Shown: positions 1 through 7,633 of the stretch, in pieces
How the letters are laid out: every line of letters begins with the position of its first letter
How positions within the stretch are numbered: the stretch's first letter is position 1
Source of the DNA: Eubacteriales bacterium
GTDB taxonomy: Bacteria; Bacillota; Clostridia; Lachnospirales; Lachnospiraceae
NCBI GenBank assembly: GCA_030524715.1
Contig: JAUNGB010000058.1
Location: 1-34,994, forward strand
Length of the DNA stretch: 34,994 bases
Direction of reading: 5' to 3'
Program-made: the position numbers and the translations under genes
Notes under the pieces: model-generated
Seen by the model: the letters and a program-made list of their open reading frames with translations, nothing else
Told to the model about the DNA's origin: nothing
Databases searched by the model: none

Positions 1-368
1 ACCATACCGTCAGCATCGCCCATTTTTACCATCATAACACCATAGTATAAATACTGGTTCAGAAGGATATCCTTAGCCTGCTCCGGTGTCATGCCTTTTT
101 TCTGTCTTAATTCCACTAACTTGTCAATATAACCCTGAGTTTTGTCAGAGGTTGCCGGATCTACGATCTCTGCGCCGGAGATGTCATAGCCGCCTTCGGC
201 AGCGCTCTTTTTAACGGTTTCTTCGTTACCGATCAATATAACCTTCGCAATGCCTTCTTTTAAAATTTTCTCGGTTGCATCCAGAGTTCTCATATCCTCT
301 GTTTCCGGTAATACGATAGTTTTTACACTTGCTCTTGCTCTGTCTTTGAGTACATCAATAAATCCCAT
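1..368 (-). CDS. pta: Phosphate acetyltransferase, N-terminal part (cut by window edge)
   Basis: Pta interconverts acetyl-CoA and acetyl phosphate in the cytoplasm, normally as the first step of the Pta-AckA acetate/ATP pathway. Only the first 122 residues lie in the window. They begin MGFIDVLKDRA and contain TIVLPETEDMRTLDA, which matches the start of the phosphate acetyl/butyryl transferase family. The ATG at 368 is preceded by AGGAG at good spacing and by a well-formed promoter (405-433). The rest of the gene, and presumably ackA, lie to the left. A phosphate butyryltransferase is a weaker alternative, because the N-terminus alone does not fully separate the two. Confidence 0.88.
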   Translation of the reverse strand, partial: MGFIDVLKDRARASVKTIVLPETEDMRTLDATEKILKEGIAKVILIGNEETVKKSAAEGGYDISGAEIVDPATSDKTQGYIDKLVELRQKKGMTPEQAKDILLNQYLYYGVMMVKMGDADGM

Positions 369-404
369 GATTAAATGGCTCCTTTCATTCTCATAGATAA
401 CTTT

Positions 405-433
405 ATTATACCCCCTGACACCTTGTATTTCAA
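405..433 (-). promoter_or_regulatory. pta promoter
   Basis: On the minus strand there is TTGAAA (428-433), a 17-bp spacer and TATAAT (405-410), followed by a leader of about 30 nt to the pta ATG. Its -35 box overlaps the -35 box of the divergent tmcAL promoter. Confidence 0.7.
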
Positions 434-451
434 GCATTTCCGTGGTAGAAT
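423..451 (+). promoter_or_regulatory. tmcAL promoter
   Basis: TTGTAT (423-428), a 17-bp spacer and TAGAAT (446-451) precede tmcAL. The -10 box lies inside the upstream open frame that begins with GTG at 442. This supports the downstream ATG at 487 as the true start. Confidence 0.55.
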
Positions 452-486
452 ATGTCACAGAATCGTATTTTTTGAGGTGCAATTTC

Positions 487-1848
487 ATGAAAACTGCCGG
501 AATTATAGCGGAATATAATCCATTTCATCTCGGACACCAGTATCAGATAAACTACGCAAGGGAAATCGCAGGGGCAGATTATATTATTATTGCCATGAGC
601 GGCGATTATGTACAGAGAGGCGCGCCTGCCCTGCTGCCCAAACATATCAGGGCAGAAATGGCGCTGGGCGGGGGAGCCGATCTGGTTCTTGAGCTTCCCG
701 CCGCCGTTTCCACCGCCAGCGCGGAAGCATTTGCCCGGGGCGGTGTGGAACTGCTGGATTCTTTGAACGTTGTTGATTTTCTTTGCTTCGGAAGTGAATC
801 CGGCGAAATTGAACCCATTCGCCAGATGGCGCAGATCCTCACAGAGGAACCAAAGGACTATCAGGAAAAGCTGCGTGATTTTTTAAAGCAGGGAATGTCT
901 TTCCCTGAAGCAAGAAGCCGCGCTCTGCTTTCTGTACTTTCCCGGAAGACCAGGCCTGAAGCGGATTTGAACGAAGTAAACCGGAATGCGAATGTCCCCT
1001 TTACACCCGCTTCCCCCGATCTGTACTCCCAAAAGCAGCAGCCCGGGATACGTCAGGCAGAATTACAGCAATTAGAAACCTTCTTAGCTTCTCCCAATAA
1101 TATTCTCGGCATTGAATATTGCAAGGCGCTCTTAAAGCTGCAATCGGAAATCCGTCCGGTCACCCTCCTGCGCGGTGGAAACGGTTACCACGAAACAGAA
1201 CTTTCCTCCAATCAGACGCCCTCCGCCAGCGCTGTCCGAAAATATATTACAGAAATTACGGAGCAGGAACCGTCCTTCGACAGTTTAGAGGAAGAATTGC
1301 TTCCTTATCTTGGAAAAGCTTCCGCAGGGCTTCTCGCCTCATCCGTAAAAGCAGGCGGGTTTGTCACGGAAGGTCAGCTTAACCTTCTGCTTCACTACTG
1401 TCTCCTTACGGCCATCCGTGAAGACACTCTGACGGAATATCAGGATATGTCGGACGCCCTTGCAAGGCGGATCTCCAATACCATCAACCAGTACCAGGAT
1501 TTCCGGCAGTATGCTTCCCTGCTGAAAACGCGGGAAATTACACAGACACGTATCCAGCGGGCATTGCTTCATGTTGTTCTGCGCATTAAGGCGGCGCCTG
1601 CCCCTGTGGGCTATGCGCGGGTACTTGGTTTTCGGAAAAACGCGGCGCCGCTTCTCTCCGCCATAAAGAAAAACGGAGCCGTGCCGCTTATCACGAAAGC
1701 TGCCGACGCCCCCGGTCTCTTAACAGGTACCGCTTTACAGGCATTTAACGAGACAGTCTTCGCTTCCAATATCTACGAAAGCCTTCTCAGCAGCAGGACT
1801 CACAATAATTTCCGCCATGAATATCAAAAGCCCGTCGTAATTCTGTGA
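487..1848 (+). CDS. tmcAL: tRNA(Met) cytidine acetate ligase (TmcAL, YlbM family)
   Basis: TmcAL activates acetate with ATP and forms N4-acetylcytidine at the wobble position of elongator tRNA-Met; the B. subtilis member is the reference. The 453-residue product begins MKTAGIIAEYNPFHLGHQY. It carries the HLGH nucleotidyltransferase signature at residues 13-16 and the family block SGDYVQRGAPALLPKHIRA near residue 40. The start at 487 is chosen because GAGGTG lies 7 nt upstream and the family begins here. A longer GTG frame from 442 would overlap the promoter. The gene stands alone and ends inside its own terminator hairpin. Placing this gene beside pta fits acetate use, but that link is only inference. 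Confidence 0.88.
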   Translation: MKTAGIIAEYNPFHLGHQYQINYAREIAGADYIIIAMSGDYVQRGAPALLPKHIRAEMALGGGADLVLELPAAVSTASAEAFARGGVELLDSLNVVDFLCFGSESGEIEPIRQMAQILTEEPKDYQEKLRDFLKQGMSFPEARSRALLSVLSRKTRPEADLNEVNRNANVPFTPASPDLYSQKQQPGIRQAELQQLETFLASPNNILGIEYCKALLKLQSEIRPVTLLRGGNGYHETELSSNQTPSASAVRKYITEITEQEPSFDSLEEELLPYLGKASAGLLASSVKAGGFVTEGQLNLLLHYCLLTAIREDTLTEYQDMSDALARRISNTINQYQDFRQYASLLKTREITQTRIQRALLHVVLRIKAAPAPVGYARVLGFRKNAAPLLSAIKKNGAVPLITKAADAPGLLTGTALQAFNETVFASNIYESLLSSRTHNNFRHEYQKPVVIL

Positions 1849-1860
1849 CGGGCTTTGTTC
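1827..1860. terminator. Terminator shared by tmcAL and the ABC importer operon
   Basis: A 10-bp perfect stem (1827-1836 with 1847-1856) has a 10-nt loop. It is T-rich downstream on the plus strand and also gives an AAAGCCCGTC/GACGGGCTTTT hairpin on the minus strand. The TGA stop of tmcAL (1846-1848) lies within it, so the gene runs into its own terminator. It can serve the convergent importer operon too. Confidence 0.75.
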
Positions 1861-1865
1861 CTGCA

Positions 1866-1985
1866 TTTTTATATTTTCTGCATTTCTATAGGTTCCGCAT
1901 TTCTATACTTTTTGTATTTCTACACGTTCTGCATTTCTGCACGGTCAATATTTCTATATTTTATATTTTCTGCATTTCTGTATTT
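1866..1985. repeat. Degenerate short direct repeats (TTCTGCATTTCTATA-like)
   Basis: Between the tmcAL terminator and the importer operon, the plus strand is built from imperfect copies of a roughly 15-17 bp unit related to TTCTGCATTTCTATA. An 18-bp stretch, TATATTTTCTGCATTTCT, occurs exactly at 1870-1887 and again at 1962-1979. Further diverged copies with GCATTTCT lie between. No open frame or promoter explains the region. It is probably a decayed slippage-type repeat. Confidence 0.6.
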
Positions 1986-2024
1986 GACATACATATTCTG
2001 CATACTATACTCACTATACTTATT

Positions 2025-2819
2025 CTACTGATTTCTGGAAAGAAGGATCCTGTCGTTATCCAGCGCTTTTCCTGCCCCGGCGTTGAATTTTTCCAGAAGT
2101 CCGTCTACCGTCAGTCCATCCCGCTCGCTTCCGCTGATATCAAGAACGATATTGCCGGAATCCATCATAAGGACACGATTCCCAAGCTCCAGAGCGGAAT
2201 GCATATTGTGGGTGATCATCAGACAGGTAAGGTTGTTTTCTTCTACAATTCTTTTTGTTAAATCCAGAACCTTTTCCGCCGTAGCCGGATCGAGGGCGGC
2301 GGTATGCTCATCCAGAAGCAGCAGCTTCGGAGTATTCATAGTTGCCATGAGAAGCGTCAGTGCCTGCCTCTGGCCGCCGGATAAAAGTCCCACAGGCTGC
2401 GACATACGGTTTTCCAGTCCGATATCCAGAAGCGCAAGCTGTTCACGGAAACGCTCCCTGTCCGCTCTGGATATGTGGGAAAGCCATCCTCCCGAACCTG
2501 CTGCAAGCGCCAGATTTTCTTCGATGCTCATGCCAGGAGCGCTGCCCCGCATGGGATCCTGATACAAACGCCCGATGCTTTTGGCGCGGATATGCTGCGG
2601 TTGGAAAGTAATATCTGTACCGTCCAGAACCACCGAACCGGAATCTGTCAGGAAATCCCCGCAGATTGCATTGAAAAGCGTAGATTTTCCGGCTCCGTTT
2701 GAACCGATGATCGTAGCAAAATCTCCTTTTTTCAGATGAAGGGACAAGTCCCTGATGGCTGTCTTTTCGTTGACAGTACCGGGATTAAAAGTCTTTGAAA
2801 TATGATTCAACTGCAGCAT
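2025..2819 (-). CDS. trpZ: ABC transporter ATP-binding protein (TrpZ-like)
   Basis: This is the ATPase subunit of an importer of the TrpXYZ type, which feeds ATP hydrolysis to the membrane permease encoded just upstream. The 264-residue product has Walker A GSNGAGKST (39-47), the ABC signature LLSGGQRQ and Walker B LLLLDEHTAALD. GGAGG lies 10 nt before the ATG. It follows the permease stop by 3 bp, so the two are translated as a pair. Substrate assignment to tryptophan rests on the T-box specifier upstream of the operon, not on this protein. It could also serve another aromatic amino acid. Confidence 0.85.
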   Translation of the reverse strand: MLQLNHISKTFNPGTVNEKTAIRDLSLHLKKGDFATIIGSNGAGKSTLFNAICGDFLTDSGSVVLDGTDITFQPQHIRAKSIGRLYQDPMRGSAPGMSIEENLALAAGSGGWLSHISRADRERFREQLALLDIGLENRMSQPVGLLSGGQRQALTLLMATMNTPKLLLLDEHTAALDPATAEKVLDLTKRIVEENNLTCLMITHNMHSALELGNRVLMMDSGNIVLDISGSERDGLTVDGLLEKFNAGAGKALDNDRILLSRNQ

Positions 2820-2822
2820 AGA

Positions 2823-3749
2823 TCAGATTCCTCCCTTCTTATGTGTCAGCCTGCGCTTGATCTGCGGCCACTGTTTCTTTAAATACGGGCCGGAAATAGC
2901 CAGGACAACAATGACAGAGGATACCAGCTTCAGCATAAACGCCGGCATATTAAACCGCAGCGCGATCGTATATACCAAACGGAAAATAAACGAACCGAGA
3001 ACCATACCGATGGCTCTTATAAGGATTCCGCCTCTTCCCATGATCGTACCGCCAATCAGCAATGAAGCAAGGGCAATGGTAACCATTCCCTGTCCGATAT
3101 TGATATCCACGGATTTCTGCGACTGTGCCAGCAGGCATCCGGAAAGCCCCGTAAAGGCGTTTGCCACACAAAGGCCGACCACTGTGGTAAATACCGGATT
3201 AATGGATGAGGATTTTACCATATCCGCATTATTTCCGGTGGCACGGATCGCGAGTCCAAGACGGGTCTTAAGGAAAAGAACCAAAAAGGCAATGACACAC
3301 ACAACGGCGATCAAACCCACGATCAACTCTGTCTGTCCTGCCACGGGAGTCCCGGAAAGCGCATCTTTTAACATAGTAAAAACAGTGGTTGTCCTGTTCA
3401 TGTTAAGTAAAGACGAACCTCCCATAACAGCGATATTTACGGAATACAGCCCGGTATTTACAATAATACCTGCCAACAGACTGTCTACACCCAGCTTCGT
3501 CTGAAGAATTGCCGTCACAAAGCCGGAACAAACGCCTGCCAGCATGGCGGCAAAAATCGACAGAAACGGATGACCGCTGATAGCGACTGCCGCCCCCACT
3601 GCGGCGCCTAAAGTAAAGCAGCCGTCAGTGGAAAGGTCGCAGACATTCAGCATGGAATAGCTTAAAAACAAAGCCAATACGGTAAGGGAACAGATCAGCC
3701 CGAGCTTCAGGGCCGTTTGTCCCAGAGCAAGCGCAGTAGTTAGTGTCAC
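2823..3749 (-). CDS. trpY: ABC transporter permease (TrpY-like)
   Basis: This is the integral membrane subunit of the importer. The 308-residue product has about eight to nine hydrophobic helices and resembles branched-chain/sugar-type permeases (LivH/RbsC fold), with motifs such as DLSTDGCFTLGAAVGA near residue 40 and GRGGILIRAIGM near residue 240. The start is a GTG at 3749 with GGAGG 8 nt upstream; no ATG fits as well. It lies 24 bp downstream of the binding-protein gene and 3 bp before the ATPase gene. The cytoplasmic C-terminus is basic (KKQWPQIKRRLTHKK). Confidence 0.85.
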   Translation of the reverse strand: MTLTTALALGQTALKLGLICSLTVLALFLSYSMLNVCDLSTDGCFTLGAAVGAAVAISGHPFLSIFAAMLAGVCSGFVTAILQTKLGVDSLLAGIIVNTGLYSVNIAVMGGSSLLNMNRTTTVFTMLKDALSGTPVAGQTELIVGLIAVVCVIAFLVLFLKTRLGLAIRATGNNADMVKSSSINPVFTTVVGLCVANAFTGLSGCLLAQSQKSVDINIGQGMVTIALASLLIGGTIMGRGGILIRAIGMVLGSFIFRLVYTIALRFNMPAFMLKLVSSVIVVLAISGPYLKKQWPQIKRRLTHKKGGI

Positions 3750-3773
3750 GACGAATACCTCCGAGTAATCCTG

Positions 3774-4799
3774 TTAGTTTTCCAGTTCATCAAAGCTCTC
3801 TGCCGTAGTAATTTCATTTACCTGTGTGCACAGAGGCTCAAATGCTGTTTTGATAGTCTCAAAATCCAGTCCCAGCCCTTCGCAGGTTTCCGTATTTACA
3901 GTAGCCGTACCATTGTCAAAGGTCTTTACAGGAGTTGTCGCCGGGTCTGCGTCATTCATCAGGAGATCGGCGATCATATCTGCTGTTTCAACTCCAAGAT
4001 TTGCATAATCCACACCGTATCCCACAAAAGCGCCGTTTAAGGCAAAGGAGTCTGCTCCGGTATAGTGGGGGATACCTGCGTCAATAAAAGTCTCATAAAT
4101 AGAAAGCTCTGCAGTCATGATAGTATTATCAGTAGGAGTGAATACTGCATCCACACCGTCTGCAACAAGAGCTTCCGCTGCTAACTGCACCTCGTCCGTT
4201 GTAGTTCCGGTACGTTCTACATATTCAATATTGTTTTCTTCAAGGTATGCTTTTGCTTCTTCGATGGCGGTTGTGGAGGAATCCTGTCCGATATCGTACA
4301 GAAGGCCGATCTTGGATGCATCCGGGTTTGCTGCAAAAATCAGGTTCATGATAGACGCCGTATCCAGATAGTCAGAGGTTCCGGTCAGGTTTGCTCCCGG
4401 AGCTTCGTTGGATTCTACCAATCCGGAGCCTACAGGATCGGATACTGCGGAGAATACCACCGGGGTATCGGTTCCTTCTGTTGCAGCCTGCATACGCATA
4501 GCTACCGGAGTCGCCACACCGACCATCAGATCCACGCCGTCCGCCTGAAAATCAGAAATGATCTGATCCATTACGTTTGCATCAGCATTGCAGTTGTCAT
4601 AGGAGACATCGAAGGTCACGCCCTGTTCCTCACCAATTTCCTCCAGACGTTCCTGAATATTATCTACGATCTGGTTCAGGGATGCGTCGTCCACATAATT
4701 GCAGATACCGATCTTAAAATCCTCTGCCATAACGGTGCTTGCCATCATAATAGATGCGATTACAGTTACAGATGCACATGCCAGAATTTTTTTCTTCAT
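3774..4799 (-). CDS. trpX: ABC transporter substrate-binding protein (TrpX-like)
   Basis: This is the extracytoplasmic receptor of the importer, of the ABC_sub_bind (pfam04392) family that includes the streptococcal tryptophan receptor TrpX. The 341-residue product has a signal peptide: KKK, a hydrophobic core and STVMAED, with likely cleavage after residue 25. The mature domain contains family stretches such as TPVVFSAVSDPVGSGLV and FTPTDNTIMTA. Unusually, no lipobox cysteine follows the hydrophobic core; the only early Cys is residue 8, too near the N-terminus. AAGGAG lies 9 nt before the ATG. A Trp T-box controls the operon. Confidence 0.85.
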   Translation of the reverse strand: MKKKILACASVTVIASIMMASTVMAEDFKIGICNYVDDASLNQIVDNIQERLEEIGEEQGVTFDVSYDNCNADANVMDQIISDFQADGVDLMVGVATPVAMRMQAATEGTDTPVVFSAVSDPVGSGLVESNEAPGANLTGTSDYLDTASIMNLIFAANPDASKIGLLYDIGQDSSTTAIEEAKAYLEENNIEYVERTGTTTDEVQLAAEALVADGVDAVFTPTDNTIMTAELSIYETFIDAGIPHYTGADSFALNGAFVGYGVDYANLGVETADMIADLLMNDADPATTPVKTFDNGTATVNTETCEGLGLDFETIKTAFEPLCTQVNEITTAESFDELEN

Positions 4800-4919
4800 A
4801 GTTTTAATCTCCTTTTCTTTGCGGTTCTTCCGCGGCTTTTTTATTAAAAGGATAACTGATGACTTGATCTGTTACAATCCGCGCCCGGTAAATTTGAATA
4901 CCGATAAGCATTCCCCCAT

Positions 4920-4948
4920 GTAAAGCGGAATGCAAATGTCCGCTTTAC
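4920..4948. repeat. Palindromic hairpin between T-box and trpX
   Basis: A perfect 10-bp inverted repeat (GTAAAGCGGA / TCCGCTTTAC) with a 9-nt loop lies just downstream of the T-box terminator in the leader of the importer mRNA. It has no U-tract, so it is not a simple terminator. Its core, read on the minus strand, is GCGGACATTTGCATTCCGC, which recurs with one change after aroC (23466-23484). Confidence 0.6.
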
Positions 4949-4950
4949 AC

Positions 4951-5238
4951 AAAAAATACCGCCCCAGACATTCATCTGAGACGGTAATAATTTCTTATTA
5001 TCGCGGTACCACTCACTTTGGCGTATCGCCCACTTTCTAACGTACTATCATACGCTCCTGATTGATAACGGGTTCGGTTCCCGGTGTCTCCTACTATAAC
5101 TGCTTCAAGCTATTTCAGATCCACCCTCAAAAGTCCATTCAGCACTCTGCTCCATACTGCAATCCCACCGCCTGCAGCTCTCTGCGATTTCGCAATGAAC
5201 GCTTACTATTCTTTCTCATCGGTTTTATCCTTTATTGG
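4951..5238 (-). promoter_or_regulatory. T-box riboswitch, tryptophan specifier
   Basis: The leader senses uncharged tRNA and lets transcription of the importer continue when that tRNA is uncharged. On the minus strand the T-box core GAGTGGTACCGCG lies at 5002-5014. A terminator with a 12-bp stem (4957-4968 with 4975-4986) ends in a T-run (4951-4956). Stem I is recognisable from AATAGTAAG and GAGAGCTGCAGGCGGTGGGA. The specifier loop reads CTGAA-TGG-AC, placing TGG (Trp) at 5135-5137. Placing this in front of a TrpXYZ-type operon matches known tryptophan T-box use in Firmicutes. The exact codon register is an inference from the GAA-NNN-A pattern. Confidence 0.87.
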
Positions 5239-5243
5239 TGTAA

Positions 5244-5272
5244 AGTGTAACACTCACAAAGGGGTTTGTCAA
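5244..5272 (-). promoter_or_regulatory. Promoter of the T-box/importer operon
   Basis: Consensus TTGACA (5267-5272), a 17-bp spacer and TACACT (5244-5249) place the start of transcription near 5237, at the beginning of the T-box leader. Confidence 0.75.
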
Positions 5273-5364
5273 CCTTTTTTTGACTTTAAATTATTTTGAT
5301 ACAAAACACTCCGTATATTAAGACTTCCATTCTGCACAACGACATGTTGTATCCCTTTCATTTT

Positions 5365-5808
5365 TTACACATACCTTCCCGCAATTCTAACCAACTCGTC
5401 CATATTATGAACAACGGATTCCGTATTAATAATATAGATTTCAAACTCGCCGTCACCAAAATCCATAATATGCCTCAGATTGATCGTGATATCTTTTTCC
5501 TTACCTATTTCCAATAACCAGTGTGCACAGTTATCACCGCAGTTCGATGCATTAAAAATCATTTCCGGTATATGATCAATCAGAATCAACGTCTTTACGC
5601 CGCCTGACAAACTGGTTGGCGAGATAATTCCCATTACCGGACTATCAATAGCGCCTGTTCCCAACACCTCTGAAGAGTCCACATCACGAATCATTTCAAT
5701 CGTCCTTGGACTTATAATCCATTCTTTCTTGTATCTGTTTTTAAAATAAACAGACGTATTATATATTGCATCCGGCATGTCGCCAAAATAAACTCTTAAC
5801 ATCGACAA
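5365..5808 (-). CDS. DUF4869 domain-containing protein
   Basis: This is a small cytoplasmic protein of unknown function. The whole 147-residue product matches what I recall of the DUF4869 family: an LRVYFGDMPDAIYNTSVYFKN start, then VIDSPV-like (AIDSPVMG), TSLSGGVKTLILI, FNASNCGDNCAHWLL and ITINLRHIMDFGDG. No signal peptide or membrane helix is visible. Two starts are possible: TTG at 5808, 6 nt after AGGAG, or ATG at 5802, 12 nt after it; the second matches where the family usually begins. It has its own strong promoter. No clear terminator follows, so transcripts may run on into the T-box region. Confidence 0.7.
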   Translation of the reverse strand: MSMLRVYFGDMPDAIYNTSVYFKNRYKKEWIISPRTIEMIRDVDSSEVLGTGAIDSPVMGIISPTSLSGGVKTLILIDHIPEMIFNASNCGDNCAHWLLEIGKEKDITINLRHIMDFGDGEFEIYIINTESVVHNMDELVRIAGRYV

Positions 5809-5838
5809 ATAAAACTCCTTTCGTTCAGGATGCTATTT

Positions 5839-5867
5839 ATTATAATCAATCTTATGGAAAGTATCAA
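5839..5867 (-). promoter_or_regulatory. Promoter of the DUF4869 gene
   Basis: TTGATA (5862-5867), a 17-bp spacer and TATAAT (5839-5844) lie just upstream of the ribosome site. Confidence 0.75.
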
Positions 5868-5902
5868 TGGAAAAGTTATATCTTTTTCCTCAGAATGAAA
5901 TA

Positions 5903-5940
5903 TTAAAAGTAGCTCTACCTTTCGATAGAGCTGCTTTTAA
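5903..5940. terminator. Terminator of the AAA-ATPase/nuclease gene
   Basis: A 15-bp stem (5903-5917 with 5926-5940, one G-U pair) has an 8-nt loop. The T-rich arm on the minus strand follows the stop of the gene that ends at 5954. Confidence 0.75.
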
Positions 5941-5953
5941 TTTACATTTTACT

Positions 5954-7528
5954 TTACTGTTTCTTATACTTCTCAATACGGCAGATATGTTTCTTACTTT
6001 TTACGTCATAGTTAATGGCAACCAACAGAATATCTCCCCCGTAATCTTTCAATACCTGAGGATAATCCTTATTTTTAATTTGTCTGATTGCTCCTTCATC
6101 TGTCTTATTCCATTTCAGTTCTATCAAAAGAACCGGCATAGAAGATGCTCTTTTAGGAAAAAAGACAACATCTGCGTAACCTTTGCCTGATGCCAGTTCT
6201 TCAATTTTTATAAACTCATCTACACAACTGATATAGGCAAAACGAATGATACTTCTAAGAGCCTGTTCGTTATTATAAAAAATCGGTGCAGTCCCCATAC
6301 TATGCGCTTCTTCAATCGCTGCCGCGACCGCCTCTTCATTCATATTCAGCGTCTGTTCCAGCAACTGATCGGAATTCAGGATCAACCTTGCAATTTCTTT
6401 ACGCCTGCCTGACGTCACAGAGCGTACAAATTCCTGACGCACCTCTTCATTTGGAATAAATACCGTTTTTTCATCGGCGTCATATGCCAGATAGCCCAAA
6501 TGGACAAGCAGTGTAAGAACATCATCCTTCCCTTTGATATTCGTCATATCATTCTGGAAGGTCGCTGTGTCAATTTTGCAGTGAGCACCTCCAAGCATCT
6601 GGACTATAGTTTCTTTTAGGCCGTCCTCATCCAGATCAATATAAATTTTCAGCGCTTCATAGGTTTCTGTCTGTGTCCAGTAATTTCCCAACCGGTTGCG
6701 GCTGAGTGCATCTATCACAGATTTAGGGCTGTAAATATGTGTATTATTCCCCAATATATAGCCGTCATACCATTTCCGGACTTCCTCAAAATCCATCTTT
6801 GAAGTTCTGCATAAACTCCGAACCTCTTCTTCCGTAAAACCTGCATATTCTTCTAAAGGCTCCGGCTGAAGCATCGTATACTCACAAAAATCAGTCAGGG
6901 CAGACTGTGTACCATATTTCTTAATTGGCAGAATTCCTGTCATGTAGGCTGCCTCAATCATTCTGTCTGTCAGGCTGCTTTTAAACAGCCCTCTCAACAA
7001 TTGAATATATTCTTTCTGCAGATCGGTATCATTCTTTGCTTCACGGAACAGCGCATCCCACTCGTCGATAATGATTATAAACTTATTGCCGGTAGCTTCC
7101 GTTACATTAAAAAGCATTTCAAAAAGTAATTCATCCTTTTTTACATTCGGATAGACATCCTGTATTTCCCTGACAACCTTTGCATTGATGTCAGATACCA
7201 CATTTTTAATATTGGATGCCCCCGCTATGAACAGCGTAATATCCAGATAAAGAACATCATACTTGTTTAGATATTCTTTAAAAGAATGATCCTCTGTAAT
7301 CTTAAGTCCTGCAAATAATTCACCAGATTCACAACTCTTATCATAATACGCACAAAGCATCTTAGCAGCATATGACTTTCCGAAACGACGGGGTCTGCTG
7401 ACGCATGTCAGCTTTTCCATTGTTCCAAGGGTATTGTTAATAAAAGCGATCATCCCTGTTTTATCAACATATCTTCCTCTTCTAATTGCTGTAAATCCGG
7501 CATTGCCGACATTAAGATATTTTCCCAT
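5954..7528 (-). CDS. AAA-ATPase-like protein with C-terminal PD-(D/E)XK nuclease domain
   Basis: The 524-residue product joins an AAA-ATPase-like N-terminal domain (pfam09820) to a C-terminal PD-(D/E)XK nuclease-like domain (pfam08011/DUF1703). Visible motifs are a Walker A variant RPRRFGKS (45-52), Walker B FIIIIDEWD (150-158), and the nuclease pattern YADVVF (Asp453) with IELKW (Glu470, Lys472). The biological role of the family is not known. It is multicopy in many gut Clostridia and Bacteroidota. The ATG at 7528 matches the family start MGKYLNVGNAGF, although AGGAG is 12 nt away. Length is near the family norm and no frame break is seen. Confidence 0.85.
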   Translation of the reverse strand: MGKYLNVGNAGFTAIRRGRYVDKTGMIAFINNTLGTMEKLTCVSRPRRFGKSYAAKMLCAYYDKSCESGELFAGLKITEDHSFKEYLNKYDVLYLDITLFIAGASNIKNVVSDINAKVVREIQDVYPNVKKDELLFEMLFNVTEATGNKFIIIIDEWDALFREAKNDTDLQKEYIQLLRGLFKSSLTDRMIEAAYMTGILPIKKYGTQSALTDFCEYTMLQPEPLEEYAGFTEEEVRSLCRTSKMDFEEVRKWYDGYILGNNTHIYSPKSVIDALSRNRLGNYWTQTETYEALKIYIDLDEDGLKETIVQMLGGAHCKIDTATFQNDMTNIKGKDDVLTLLVHLGYLAYDADEKTVFIPNEEVRQEFVRSVTSGRRKEIARLILNSDQLLEQTLNMNEEAVAAAIEEAHSMGTAPIFYNNEQALRSIIRFAYISCVDEFIKIEELASGKGYADVVFFPKRASSMPVLLIELKWNKTDEGAIRQIKNKDYPQVLKDYGGDILLVAINYDVKSKKHICRIEKYKKQ

Positions 7529-7611
7529 AAAGATAATATGCTCCTTTCTGTACCGCACACACCAATTTACTGCCAATGCTTTTCCCTCAGTCTTTTTGAA
7601 TGCAGCGAAAT

Positions 7612-7627
7612 GGGATAAGAATATCCC
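7612..7627. terminator. Weak hairpin after the UPF0210 gene
   Basis: GGGATA (7612-7617) pairs with TATCCC (7622-7627) between the UPF0210 stop and the AAA-ATPase gene. The stem is short and the T-run poor, so it is at best a weak terminator. Confidence 0.3.
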
Positions 7628-7633
7628 CTTTAC

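Noticed and set aside
4801-4850. Plus-strand terminator near the trpX start (GCGG-TTCTT-CCGC then TTTTTT)
   Set aside because: The stem is only four base pairs and no plus-strand transcript is expected there.
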